This document shows, one piece after another, positions 52,145 through 60,940 of a DNA stretch of 64,000 nt. The stretch's first letter is position 1. Each line of letters opens with the position of its first letter. Under the pieces are notes generated by a model. That model did no database searches. It was not told the origin of the DNA and was given only the letters and a program-made list of their open reading frames with translations. The stretch is from HT1-32 sp040219025 (GTDB lineage Bacteria; Pseudomonadota; Alphaproteobacteria; Rhodospirillales; HT1-32). The translations under genes and the position numbers were made by a program. Where the stretch lies: NCBI GenBank assembly GCA_040219025.1, contig JAVJTE010000020.1, positions 868,001 to 932,000 of the forward strand. The letters run 5' to 3'.

Positions 52145-53919
52145 TTAGCCGGCCTGCTGGGGGCGCATGTCGTTCGGGTCGATGCCGGCAACTTCAACCG
52201 GGGCTTTCATGGCGTCCCGGCGGAACGGCTCGCCCAGTTCCTGATTCAGGATGACTTCGATGAAGGTGGTGACACCCTTGTTCATCTGCTCGTCGACGGC
52301 TGTCTTCAGGGCGGCGGTGACTTCTTCCATCGTCGTCACGGTGACACCCTTCAGGCCGCAGCCTTCAGCAACTTTCGCATAGGACAGGTTCAGGTTCAGT
52401 TCAGTCCCGACGAAGTTGTTGGAGTACCACAGCGTCGTGTTGCGCTTTTCCGCGCCCCACTGGTAGTTGCGGAAGATGACCATGGTGATCGCCGGCCAGT
52501 CGTCGCGGCCGATCGAGCCCATTTCGTTCCTCGAGATACCGAAGGCACCGTCACCGGCGAAACCGACAACCGGCACGTCCGGGCAGCCGATCTTGGCACC
52601 GACGATGGACGGGAAGCCGTAACCGCAGGGGCCGAACAGGCCCGGCGCGAGATACTTCCGGGGCTCTTCAAAGGTCGGGTAGGCATTGCCGATGGCGCAG
52701 TTGTTGCCGATATCGGACGAGATGATCGCATTCTTCGGCAGGGCGGCCTGAATGGCGCGCCAGGCCATGCGGGGCGACATGCGATCCGGCTCGCGTGAGC
52801 GGGAATCGGCGTTCCATGTCGTGCCCGGATCGTCATCTTCGTGATCCATCGAGGACAGGGTCTGCAACCAGGCGGATTTGGTCTGATGGACCAGCGCCTT
52901 GCGATCCTCGCGACCGGCATTACCGGCAGTGGCGGTAAGCTGGCCAAGGATCTGGCTGGCGACCTTCTTGGCGTCACCGCAGATGGCGACAGAGACTTTC
53001 TTGGCGAGGCCGATCCGGTCGGAATTCATGTCGACCTGAATGATGGCGGCGTCTTTCGGCCAGTAATCAATGCCATAGCCGGGCAGGGTCGAGAACGGGT
53101 TGAGGCGGGTGCCGAGGGCCAGCACCACATCAGCCTTGGAGATCAGCTCCATCGCCGCTTTCGAGCCGTTATAGCCGAGCGGACCAACCGCCATCGGATG
53201 GCTGCCCGGGAAGCTGTCGTTATGCTGGTAGCCACAGCAGACCGGCGCGTCGAGACGTTCTGCCAGAGCCCTGGTTTCCGGAATGGCATTTGCCAGCACG
53301 ACGCCGGCGCCGGACAGAATGACCGGGAATTTGGCGGAGGACAGCAGCTTGGCAGCTTCGGCAACGGCCTTTTCACCGCCGGCTGAACGTTCGAGCCGAA
53401 CAATCTGCGGCAACTCGATATCGATGACCTGGGTCCAGAAATCACGCGGCACGTTGATCTGCGCCGGGGCAGAACCACGAATGGCTTTTTCAATGACACG
53501 GTTCAGAACTTCGGCAACGCGCGAGGCATCGCGGACTTCTTCCTGATAGCAGACCATGTCGCGGAACAGCGCCATCTGTTCGACTTCCTGAAAACCGCCC
53601 TGACCGATGGTCTTGTTGGCAGCCTGCGGGGTGACAGCATCGGCGTGTGGTTCCAGTAGGCGGTCTTGATGGCGGTCACGAAGCCGGTGACACCCGGGCC
53701 GTTCTGTGCGATCGCCATGGCAACCTTGCCGGTTGAGCGGGTATAGCCGTCGCAGATCAGGCCGCCATTGGTTTCATGGGCAACGTCCCAGAACTTGATG
53801 CCGGCTTTCGGAAACAGGTCCGAAATCGGCATGAAGGCCGAGCCGATGATACCAAAGCCATGCTGGATGCCGTGCATCTGCAGAACTTTGACGAAAGCTT
53901 CTTCTGTGGTCATCTTCAT
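52145..53919 (-). pseudogene. xsc: Sulfoacetaldehyde acetyltransferase Xsc, interrupted by a frameshift
   Basis: Xsc is a thiamine diphosphate enzyme that splits sulfoacetaldehyde into sulfite and acetyl phosphate in taurine and sulfonate catabolism. The first 95 residues (from ATG 53919, with a strong AGGAGG site) match Xsc: EEAFVKVLQMHGI, GIIGSAFMPISDLFPKAGI, AYWNHTPML. At about 53634-53635 the frame changes; the rest continues one frame over as VTPQAANKTIGQGGFQEVEQ to ELGEPFRRDAMKAPV at the end, including the ThDP motif GDGAFGISRNEMGSIGRDDWP. Family members usually read TPMLLVTP here, so one or four bases are missing. The downstream part is intact, so the loss is recent or a sequence error. 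Confidence 0.88.
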
Positions 53920-54249
53920 GGTGAGCGTTCCTCCTGCCCCTGAAGTTAAGACATTGCGCCGGTCCCGATTGGGCCAACCGGGGGCGCGTGCCGATCTGAA
54001 AATTTATCCCGATGACCATGACATAGTGACTGGCCGGGCAAATAGATAGCGCCAGATTCCTGTAAAACGCTACCCCAAATGGGCCAGTTCAGACAAATTC
54101 TGGCCCCAGCAAACCCTTGTTTTCCCCAATGTTTGTGACTTGCTTCAGTTTTCCTGAAGTAAGCGGCTGCAGGTCTCATTAAAGGTGAAGCATGGCATTC
54201 GGGATGGCTGTGAACCGAACTTCCATCAGCCCGATTCTGCCGCAAATAA
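53920..54249. other. 330-base gap between the UbiD-family gene and xsc
   Basis: No credible gene. Near 54139-54160 an imperfect inverted repeat, CTTgCTTCAG/CTGAAGtAAG around TTTTC, could be an operator for xsc or a transcript end for the UbiD-family gene; it has no T-run. The xsc ribosome site (AGGAGG in minus-strand sense) is at about 53927-53932. No clear sigma-70 promoter pair was fixed. Confidence 0.5.
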
Positions 54250-55653
54250 TCACTTGCGTTCGCCCGGCATCACGATCCGGTGCCTTTCCAGATCAACGTC
54301 CGCATAGCTCGCGCGGTCGAATTCGTAGGTATGCGGATGCGGGCGGGTGCAGTCGAAGCCGACTTTCGAGCCGAGATAGTCCGGGAAGGTCGGGTTCAGG
54401 CCATGGCCGAAGATGTTGTCGATGGTGACGATACCTTTTGCCGGATCAAGGCGCGTTGCCATCGCCCATTCCACATCCATCGGGTTGCGGATATCGACAT
54501 CCTCATCCACCACGGTGACCATTTTCAGCGGCGGGAAGGCGGCGAAGGTGGCGAGGATGGCCTGTTTTGACCAGCCCGTCCGTTTCTGGGTCATCTGGAC
54601 GACGCAGTGATAAAAGCCGCAGCCACCATGGGTGAAATAGACATCCAGCACACCCGGCACCTGCTTCTGCAGGGTTGCCAGCACATTGGCTTCTCCCAGC
54701 AGTCCGACCGAATTCCAGACTTCGACCCCGCTGAGGATGGTCTGGAACACCGGGCTGGCGCGCCGGTGGATGGCCTTCACATGGGCGACGGCGCGGGGCG
54801 CGCGCCGGGCGTAATAGCCGGTGACTTCCGCAAACGGCCCTTCCTCGCCGGTCTCGCCCGGGATCATCTCGCATTCCAGCGCCCACATGGCATTGGCGAC
54901 CATTTCGGTGCCGGAAATTGTGCCGGGGACGAGTTGCAGCGGGCTGCCCTGAAATTCCGAAGCAATACCCAGCTCGTCGGTGTCCGGCGGTGCAGCCTCC
55001 GACGGGGTGGCGGCGGCAAAATGCAGGCCCGGACCAACCCCGCAATTGATGGTGATGGTCAGGTTCTCGCCCCGGGCCTTCGCCTTGTTGAGATAGAGTT
55101 CAAGATGGCGGCCGGAATCGATATTCACGGTCAGGGTCTGCTTGTCGACCTGCATGAACCGCTGGATCGAGGCATTGCGCACCCCGGTATCCGGGTCACG
55201 GCAGATCACGACACCGGCGTCGAAATAGGGACCGCCATCCTTTGCGGCATGGACCGGCAGCGGGATACGGTCGAGATCGACATCGTTTTCGGTGATTTCC
55301 AGTACCGGGCCGTCCTTCACCACCTCCGGCACGACCGGGTCACCCTGCCACTTCCGGATACAGCCGGAGACATGCTGCGGAAGTTTCAGGGCGTCCTGGC
55401 CCATCAGATCGGCCAGCAGCTCCCGCGACCAGTACAGGCCGGTAAAAACCGGATAGTCGTGGCCCCTGACCTTTTCAAACAGGACAGCAGCCGGGCCGCC
55501 CTCGAACTTCGCCGCGATACCGGCCAGTTCCAGATTCGGGTCAACCTCTGACGACACACGGATCAGCCGCCCGATGGCGTCGAGCCGGTCGATAATGGCG
55601 GCCAGATCGCCGGTTACATTTTCTGTCATGTCTGTCTCTGTGGATGTCATCAT
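54250..55653 (-). CDS. UbiD family decarboxylase
   Basis: This 467-residue prenylated-FMN-type decarboxylase matches the UbiD family: LELAGIAAKFEGGPAAVLFEKV, NASIQRFMQVDKQTLTVNI, FHRHL-like GRHLELYLNKAKARGENL, then THGGCGFYHCVVQMTQKRTGW and the late DEDVDIRNPMDVEWAMATR. Members reversibly decarboxylate aromatic or alpha,beta-unsaturated acids. The start at 55653 (with an adjacent ATG at 55650) has GAGGAAC upstream; the frame extends to 55701 inside the hydrolase gene. UbiX, which makes the cofactor, is not in the window. Confidence 0.88.
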   Translation of the reverse strand: MMTSTETDMTENVTGDLAAIIDRLDAIGRLIRVSSEVDPNLELAGIAAKFEGGPAAVLFEKVRGHDYPVFTGLYWSRELLADLMGQDALKLPQHVSGCIRKWQGDPVVPEVVKDGPVLEITENDVDLDRIPLPVHAAKDGGPYFDAGVVICRDPDTGVRNASIQRFMQVDKQTLTVNIDSGRHLELYLNKAKARGENLTITINCGVGPGLHFAAATPSEAAPPDTDELGIASEFQGSPLQLVPGTISGTEMVANAMWALECEMIPGETGEEGPFAEVTGYYARRAPRAVAHVKAIHRRASPVFQTILSGVEVWNSVGLLGEANVLATLQKQVPGVLDVYFTHGGCGFYHCVVQMTQKRTGWSKQAILATFAAFPPLKMVTVVDEDVDIRNPMDVEWAMATRLDPAKGIVTIDNIFGHGLNPTFPDYLGSKVGFDCTRPHPHTYEFDRASYADVDLERHRIVMPGERK

Positions 55654-55660
55654 CAGTTCC

Positions 55661-56365
55661 TCAGCCCTGCAGCCAGTAGCGCATGACGGCGGTGACCGCA
55701 TGCGGCTGTTCCATGGTCGACATATGCCCGCTGTCCTCGATCACCACCAGTTTCGAGCCGGAGATACCGGCGGCCATTTCCTCATGCATTTCCAGTGTGG
55801 TCAGGGCGTCCTGACGACCGCAGAGAATCAGGGTCGGGCAGGTGATCCGGGCCAGATCCGGGCGGCTGTCCGGCCGGTTCAGAATGGCAATCTGCTGGCG
55901 CAGGAAGGCTTCGCGGCCGACATTGCCGGACATTTCCATGATGGCCCCGGTCAGCGCATCGTCCTGCATCCGGTCGGGATGGATCAGCAGCGGCAGCAGT
56001 TTCGGTGTGACCCCTTTGAATTTACCGGTCTTCGCCAGCGAGATCAGCCCCCGGCGGCGGCGGGTCTGTTCCGCGGAATCCGGGCGGGCGGAGGTATCCA
56101 GCAGGGCCAGCCGGGTAACCCGGTCCCCGGCCTGACGCATGACCTCCTGCGCGACATAGCCGCCCATTGACAGGCCGGCCAGGGCGAACGGTCCGTCCGG
56201 CATGGTGGCGATGGCATCCGCTGCCATGTCGGCCACGCTTTCCTGAGATGTCAGGTCGGCGATGGTGATCTCCGCCAGGTCGGCCAGATGTCCGGACTGG
56301 TGGGTCCAGAGAATCGGATCGCAGAGTAGTCCCGGCAGCAGCAGAAGCCGTTTGCGCCCGCTCAT
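55661..56365 (-). CDS. Alpha/beta-fold hydrolase
   Basis: This 234-residue enzyme has the nucleophile elbow GLSMGG (S66), an acid in LCGRQDALTT and the catalytic His in DSGHMSTMEQP. It resembles carboxylester or enol-lactone hydrolases, for example the 3-oxoadipate enol-lactonase type, but the substrate cannot be told. The start overlaps the isochorismatase-fold gene by four bases and its stop is eight bases before the UbiD start, so the three genes form one operon. Confidence 0.88.
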   Translation of the reverse strand: MSGRKRLLLLPGLLCDPILWTHQSGHLADLAEITIADLTSQESVADMAADAIATMPDGPFALAGLSMGGYVAQEVMRQAGDRVTRLALLDTSARPDSAEQTRRRRGLISLAKTGKFKGVTPKLLPLLIHPDRMQDDALTGAIMEMSGNVGREAFLRQQIAILNRPDSRPDLARITCPTLILCGRQDALTTLEMHEEMAAGISGSKLVVIEDSGHMSTMEQPHAVTAVMRYWLQG

Positions 56366-56910
56366 TTGATCAGCTTCGACAGGGTTTTGAATTCAGCTGT
56401 GCCGGCTACCTGCAGCCACTCAAAGATCACCATTTCCGTACTCACCATTTCGATATTGTTTGCCGCCATGCGCCGGCGTCCGGCAGCCAGATTTATCTGT
56501 GACCGCGAGGAGGTTGCGTCCTCCGCAACGAAGACATCATACCCTTCCTGTCGCAGGCCGAGCGCGGTCTGCAATACGCAGACATGGGCTTCGATGCCAC
56601 AAAGTACCAACTGCCGCCGGCCAAGGCTCTTCAGATGCCGGAGGATTTCCGTTTCACCGGTGCAGGAAAACGCCATTTTCTCGAAAATTCGCCCGCCCGC
56701 CGCCAGCTCCCGCAGCGGTGATACGGTTGGTCCCAGCCCTTTCGGATATTGCTCCGAAACCATAACGGGAACGGCCAGTTCACTGGCCGCCCGCAGCAGC
56801 ATTTCACTGTGCCGGACCACCGTTTCCGGATCATCCATCGTCGGCAGCAGCCGCTGCTGAATATCGATCACGAGCAATACAGACTCGTCGCGCTGCAAGA
56901 GCATGAGCAT
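56362..56910 (-). CDS. Isochorismatase-fold cysteine hydrolase
   Basis: This 182-residue hydrolase has the Asp-Lys-Cys triad of the family: D16 in LLVIDIQQR, K78 in IFEKMAFSCT and C111 in IEAHVCVLQTALGL. It is closest to the YcaC/nicotinamidase-like short members. The start at 56910 (MLMLLQRDESV) is chosen because the frame's longer part to 57054 overlaps the promoter of the helicase on the other strand. It leads the operon with an alpha/beta hydrolase and a UbiD-family decarboxylase. Confidence 0.85.
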   Translation of the reverse strand: MLMLLQRDESVLLVIDIQQRLLPTMDDPETVVRHSEMLLRAASELAVPVMVSEQYPKGLGPTVSPLRELAAGGRIFEKMAFSCTGETEILRHLKSLGRRQLVLCGIEAHVCVLQTALGLRQEGYDVFVAEDATSSRSQINLAAGRRRMAANNIEMVSTEMVIFEWLQVAGTAEFKTLSKLIK

Positions 56911-56973
56911 CCCCCCGGTGTTGCAGCGTAGCCTATCGCGAGCCTGCGCGTCATTCCAGACCTGTCGCGATAG

Positions 56974-57001
56974 TTGACTTGATCGCACAACACCATATAG
57001 T
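56974..57001 (+). promoter_or_regulatory. Sigma-70-like promoter of the DEAD-box helicase gene
   Basis: TTGACT (56974-56979), a 16-base spacer and TATAGT (56996-57001) form a good promoter match. It is about 50 bases upstream of the helicase start, which leaves a short leader. Confidence 0.65.
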
Positions 57002-57052
57002 CCGCCACATTCAGCGTGAGGGTATGCCTCACGCATCAGCCGAGAGACATGC

Positions 57053-58597
57053 ATGGCCTTTGAAGATCTCGGCCTCAGCGACGACCTCCTGAACGCAGTC
57101 CGCGATGCGGGCTACACCGAGCCAACGCCGATCCAGGCACAGGCAATTCCGGTGGTTCTGATGGGGCGCGACGTATTGGGGTGCGCACAAACCGGCACGG
57201 GTAAGACCGCTTCCTTTACCTTGCCGATGATCGAAATTCTGGCGACAGGTCGGGCCCGTGCCCGTATGCCGCGATCACTGATCATTACCCCGACCCGTGA
57301 AATTGCCCAGCAGGTTGCTGAAAATTTCGACAAGTACGGCAAGAATCACAACCTGAACAAGGCACTGCTGATCGGTGGCGTAAGCTTCGACGAACAGCAG
57401 CGGGTGATTGACCGTGGTGCCGATGTGCTGATTGCGACACCGGGTCGTCTGCTGGACCAGTTCGAACGCGGCAGCCTGCTGCTGTCCGATATCAAGATTC
57501 TGGTGATTGATGAAGCCGACCGTATGCTGGACATGGGGTTCATCCCGGATGTCGAGCGTATCGTGTCGCTGATCCCGAAGATCCGCCAGACCCTGTTCTT
57601 CTCTGCCACCATGGCACCGGATATCAAGAAGCTGGCGGACAAGTTCCTGATGAATCCGAAGGAAATCTCCGTCGCACCGCCGGCCAGCGCCGCGGAAACG
57701 GTGACCCAGGGCCTGATCATTACGGAAGACAAGATGAAGCGTGAGGCCTTGCGTGCCCTGCTGGAGCAGGAATCGGTCAAGAATGCGCTGATCTTCTGTA
57801 ACCGGAAGCGCGATATTGCGGCGCTGGAATCTTCCCTGAAGCGTCATGGCTATGACGTCGGGGCCTTGCATGGCGATATGTCCCAGCCCGCCCGAATGGA
57901 TACGCTGGCGCGTTTCAAGAATAATGAAATCAGGCTGCTGGTCTGTTCGGATGTTGCGGCCCGCGGCCTCGATATTTCGGCGCTCAGCCATGTCTTCAAC
58001 TTCGATGTCCCGATCAACGCGGAAGACTATATCCACCGGATTGGCCGGACCGGCCGTGCCGGCATGGAAGGCCGTGCCTTCACTATCGCCACGCCGGAGG
58101 ATGCGCGTGCGGTGGCCTCTGTCGAGAAGCTGATGGGCAAGCCGATCCCCCGGGTCGAGGCGACCGGTGTTGCAAGCTCGGAACTTGGTGATCCGGAAGA
58201 GGGTGGCCGTGGACGCGGTCGCGGACGACGGAAGCCGGCTGCGAAAGCACCAGCCAGATCAGCGGACAAAGCACCGGCCAAACCGGCTGCGAAAGCCGAA
58301 ACCAAACCGGAACCCGCAGCGGACAGCGAACCCGCTGAAAAGCCGAAGCGTGCCCCCCGCCGCCGCAAGGCTGCGGCAAAGCCGGATGACAGCGCGGCGG
58401 ACAAGCCAGAAGCACAGGATTCTGCAGAAAAGCCAGCGAAGCCGAAAGCAAAGCCGTCTGCGGACGAGAAGAAGCCCGCTGCCAAACCCCGTCGTTCGCC
58501 GGCAAAGAACGACAAGTCATCTGACAATAAGGATGACGCACCGGTCGGGCTTGGTGATCACATGCCCGCATTCCTGATGCGTCCTGTGAAACGTTAG
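57053..58597 (+). CDS. DEAD-box RNA helicase with basic C-terminal tail
   Basis: This 514-residue RNA helicase of the RhlE/DeaD-like type has the Q motif (TPIQAQAIP), AQTGTGKT (residues 45-52), PTREIAQ, the DEAD box DEADRMLD, SATM, and HRIGRTGRAG. The core ends near residue 375. A Lys/Ala/Pro-rich disordered tail (about 385-500, repeated KPAAKA-type segments) follows and probably binds RNA non-specifically. Such proteins help ribosome assembly and RNA decay, often in the cold. Confidence 0.93.
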   Translation: MAFEDLGLSDDLLNAVRDAGYTEPTPIQAQAIPVVLMGRDVLGCAQTGTGKTASFTLPMIEILATGRARARMPRSLIITPTREIAQQVAENFDKYGKNHNLNKALLIGGVSFDEQQRVIDRGADVLIATPGRLLDQFERGSLLLSDIKILVIDEADRMLDMGFIPDVERIVSLIPKIRQTLFFSATMAPDIKKLADKFLMNPKEISVAPPASAAETVTQGLIITEDKMKREALRALLEQESVKNALIFCNRKRDIAALESSLKRHGYDVGALHGDMSQPARMDTLARFKNNEIRLLVCSDVAARGLDISALSHVFNFDVPINAEDYIHRIGRTGRAGMEGRAFTIATPEDARAVASVEKLMGKPIPRVEATGVASSELGDPEEGGRGRGRGRRKPAAKAPARSADKAPAKPAAKAETKPEPAADSEPAEKPKRAPRRRKAAAKPDDSAADKPEAQDSAEKPAKPKAKPSADEKKPAAKPRRSPAKNDKSSDNKDDAPVGLGDHMPAFLMRPVKR

Positions 58598-58630
58598 GCT
58601 AGACTCCGCAGCAGCCACTTCCGGAGACTG

Positions 58631-58879
58631 ATGACCATGAAAACCATCTTCGTTCAGATCAAGTGTGAACTGGGCCGGGCCTATGATGTTGCGGACGCCT
58701 GTGTGCAGGATGTCGAGCAGGTCTCGGAAGTTCATTCGACATCCGGCAAGTATGACCTGATGATCAAATGCTATCTGGATGACAGTGCGGATATCGGACA
58801 TTTCGTGACCGAGAATATCCAGAAAATCTCCGGCGTCAGGGATACCTTTACGCTGATTGCCTTCAAGGCATTTTCCTGA
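58631..58879 (+). CDS. Stand-alone Lrp/AsnC ligand-binding (RAM) domain protein
   Basis: This 82-residue protein is only the RAM domain of Lrp/AsnC regulators (IFVQIKCELGRAYDVADA, then STSGKYDLMIKCYLDD and ISGVRDTFTLIAFKAF). It has no DNA-binding domain. Stand-alone RAM proteins form ring oligomers and may bind amino acids or interact with full-length Lrp proteins. ATG 58631 has GGAG upstream; ATG 58637 is also possible. It follows the helicase by 33 bases. Confidence 0.85.
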   Translation: MTMKTIFVQIKCELGRAYDVADACVQDVEQVSEVHSTSGKYDLMIKCYLDDSADIGHFVTENIQKISGVRDTFTLIAFKAFS

Positions 58880-58886
58880 CGGCGGG

Positions 58887-59654
58887 TCAGTTCCGGTCGA
58901 TCCGCCACTGATCCGTCGCGCTGTCGCGTGACAGATGCATGGCATCGCACATGCCGTCATCAATTCTCAGCACCGGGCATTTCCCGCCTTCTGTCACGAC
59001 CTTCTCAATTTCCACCCAGGGGCTGCACAGCGCATCCTGACGGCTGTCGGCGACGGGTATCTGCACGGCAAGCATCCGTTCGTCACGGGTGCCGGGATAG
59101 TAGATGATGCTGATCCGGTTATCTTCGGCAGGCAGTGACATCACCTCGTCGGCGACGCTGTCGCAATCCAGGTCGATCAGGACCGGTTCGCCGGCCAGTG
59201 GCCCGGCATCCAGAATGGTCCGGAGGTCCTGCAGTCTGCTGTAGGTTGTTTCTGCCCAGCAATCCGTCGCGACCGGACGGAACATTGTCCCTTCAAAGAA
59301 ACTGTAGGCATGGCAGCGGGCGTCCCGCCAGGCCGTCCATGTCTTCTGTGCGTCCAGCATATGGTCGCGGAACCTGCCGCCGCTACGCCGGTCGATCTGA
59401 CGCCAGACCAGATCCATTTCGCTTTGCCAGTGGGTATGCTGGGCCGCCGAGCAGATCTGCATACCGACAGTGGTCCAGTTCTGGCGTTCACCACAGGCAT
59501 CAAAGAATTTTGCTGCGCAACCGGCTTCGTTATCTTCTGCGCAGGCTTGCAGCGCGATGATGAACCGCTCTGTTTCAAGTTTACGGTCACGGTCAAAATC
59601 GGCCGGAGCCGACAGCGGCAGCAGGATCAGCAGGCAGGTGAGAATATGCTTCAT
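58887..59654 (-). CDS. Secreted LprI-like (DUF1311) protein
   Basis: This 255-residue protein has a signal peptide (about residues 1-18, cleavage near SAPA). The segment with CAEDNEAGCAAKFFDACGERQNWTTVGMQICSAAQHTHWQSEMDLVW and KTWTAWRDARCHAYSF matches the LprI/DUF1311 lysozyme-inhibitor-like domain, with four or more Cys that may form disulfides. The second half has no family I know. It converges on the RAM gene with seven bases between. Confidence 0.75.
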   Translation of the reverse strand: MKHILTCLLILLPLSAPADFDRDRKLETERFIIALQACAEDNEAGCAAKFFDACGERQNWTTVGMQICSAAQHTHWQSEMDLVWRQIDRRSGGRFRDHMLDAQKTWTAWRDARCHAYSFFEGTMFRPVATDCWAETTYSRLQDLRTILDAGPLAGEPVLIDLDCDSVADEVMSLPAEDNRISIIYYPGTRDERMLAVQIPVADSRQDALCSPWVEIEKVVTEGGKCPVLRIDDGMCDAMHLSRDSATDQWRIDRN

Positions 59655-59739
59655 TCTGTGACTCCGGTCAGTCCCGGCTTTTTTGCAGGCTGCATGACAT
59701 TTACTGTTATGCCCAAATCATTGATCGAGGGAAACAGTT

Positions 59740-60522
59740 ATGGAACTTGAACTTGGCGGCAAGACCGCTGTTGTTACCGGCGCAAGTCAGGGAATTGGCG
59801 AGGCGATTGCCGTCGAGCTGGCACGGGAAGGTGTGCGTGTTGTTCTCGCGGCGCGAAATGAAGCGAATCTGGAGCGGGTGGCAGAGCGGATCGGCAAACT
59901 GGGTGGCGAGGCGCTGGTCTTGCCGCTGGACCTGACAGACCCCGGAGCCCCGGCAGACATGATCACCCGGGCGGTGGAGCGGTTCGGAGCCGTCGATATA
60001 CTCGTCAACAATGCCGGAGCAACCAAACGGGGCGATTTTCTGGAACTTACGGATCAGGATTTCGCCGACGGGTTCGCGCTGAAATTCTATGCCTGCATGC
60101 GGTCCTGCCGGGCGGCCTGGCCACATCTCATGGCCAGTCAGGGGGCAGTTGTGAATATCATTGGTATCGGTGCGAAAACCCCGTCGCGGGATTTTACCAT
60201 CGGTGGTTCCGTCAATTCAGCCATTCTAAATTTCACCAAGGCGCTGGCTGACCGGGGCGTCAGCGACCGGGTGAAGGTCAACGCCATTCACCCCGGCTAT
60301 ATCAAGACCACGCGCCTGACCGACCGGCTGGATGCGGTCAGTGCAGAAACAGGCCGCAGCCGGGCCGAACTGGAAGCGGAAATGTTGCAGAAAACCGGCA
60401 TTCCCCGGTTCGGTATGCCGGAAGAGATCGGCCAGCTCACCGCGTGGCTCTGCTCACCCCGGTCCGGTTACATGCAGGGCGCTGCGGTTGATATCGACGG
60501 CGGTGTCACCCGGGGTATCTGA
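59740..60522 (+). CDS. SDR family protein lacking the usual catalytic residues
   Basis: This 260-residue protein has the classical short-chain dehydrogenase fold: the cofactor loop TGASQGIG (residues 13-20), NNAG (90-93) and a HPGYIKTTRL loop. At the active site, however, the Tyr position is F152 and the Lys position is G156 (DFTIGGSVNSA), and there is no Ser at 139-143 (NIIGI). It may bind NAD(P)H without normal oxidoreductase chemistry, or use other residues. GAGGG precedes the ATG. Confidence 0.85.
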   Translation: MELELGGKTAVVTGASQGIGEAIAVELAREGVRVVLAARNEANLERVAERIGKLGGEALVLPLDLTDPGAPADMITRAVERFGAVDILVNNAGATKRGDFLELTDQDFADGFALKFYACMRSCRAAWPHLMASQGAVVNIIGIGAKTPSRDFTIGGSVNSAILNFTKALADRGVSDRVKVNAIHPGYIKTTRLTDRLDAVSAETGRSRAELEAEMLQKTGIPRFGMPEEIGQLTAWLCSPRSGYMQGAAVDIDGGVTRGI

Positions 60523-60565
60523 CAGCTTGTCTGCCGGATACTGGAGCTGTCGCGCTTGTGCCGGT

Positions 60566-60835
60566 TCAGATTTCCTTGCCCTTGGGGTTGTCGGCAGGTG
60601 GCGACGCTTCCGGATCACGGGGATCACGGGGGACGCGGCGAATCAGGATGTCCCCGTTATCGAGGATGACCGGGGCCTCATATTGCGGAATTGCCAGCAG
60701 CAGCAGCTGGATTGCGCTGAGAATCTTGCTGGCACCGTCTTCCAGCAGTTGCTCCGGAGTCGGCTTTTCTGCCGCCACAGCGCTGCCTGCGGCCAGCGAC
60801 AGGGCGAGTGTGGTGGCGATGAATGTCTGACGCAT
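60566..60835 (-). CDS. Small secreted protein of unknown function
   Basis: This 89-residue protein has a signal peptide (MRQTFIATTLALSLAAGSAVA, cleavage near AVAA-E). The mature part has a hydrophobic helix and the segment YEAPVILDNGDILIRR, which resembles a small, widely distributed group of alphaproteobacterial periplasmic proteins with EAPExLPNGDIIIRR. Function unknown. It diverges from the class A penicillin-binding protein gene with 105 bases between starts. Confidence 0.7.
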   Translation of the reverse strand: MRQTFIATTLALSLAAGSAVAAEKPTPEQLLEDGASKILSAIQLLLLAIPQYEAPVILDNGDILIRRVPRDPRDPEASPPADNPKGKEI

Positions 60836-60902
60836 TGCTGTCTGTCCTTTTTGATTTCGCTGAAGATGCAGGCTGAATACGGCAAAACAACGGCCCGGTT
60901 CG

Positions 60903-60917
60903 TTAACCTGCTCCTAA
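60903..60917 (+). promoter_or_regulatory. Near-consensus CtrA-type site upstream of PBP1A-type gene
   Basis: TTAA (60903-60906), seven bases, then CTAA (60914-60917) matches the CtrA layout with one mismatch. It lies 24 bases before the penicillin-binding protein start in a region that should hold the divergent promoters. Weak evidence without binding data. Confidence 0.3.
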
Positions 60918-60940
60918 AACCTTTCCTCTAGATTGGGAGA

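Noticed and set aside
52841..53386. Plus-strand open frame of 181 codons within xsc
   Set aside because: Antisense to conserved Xsc sequence; no ribosome site or family.
53503..53640. Programmed frameshifting as the explanation of the xsc break
   Set aside because: No slippery heptamer, downstream structure or stop-codon context was seen at the junction, and known Xsc proteins are read in one frame. Recent mutation or sequence error is simpler.
54192..54428. Plus-strand open frame of 78 codons starting near AAAGGTGAAG
   Set aside because: Although a ribosome-like site precedes it, most of it is antisense to the conserved C-terminus of the UbiD-family gene and it matches no family.
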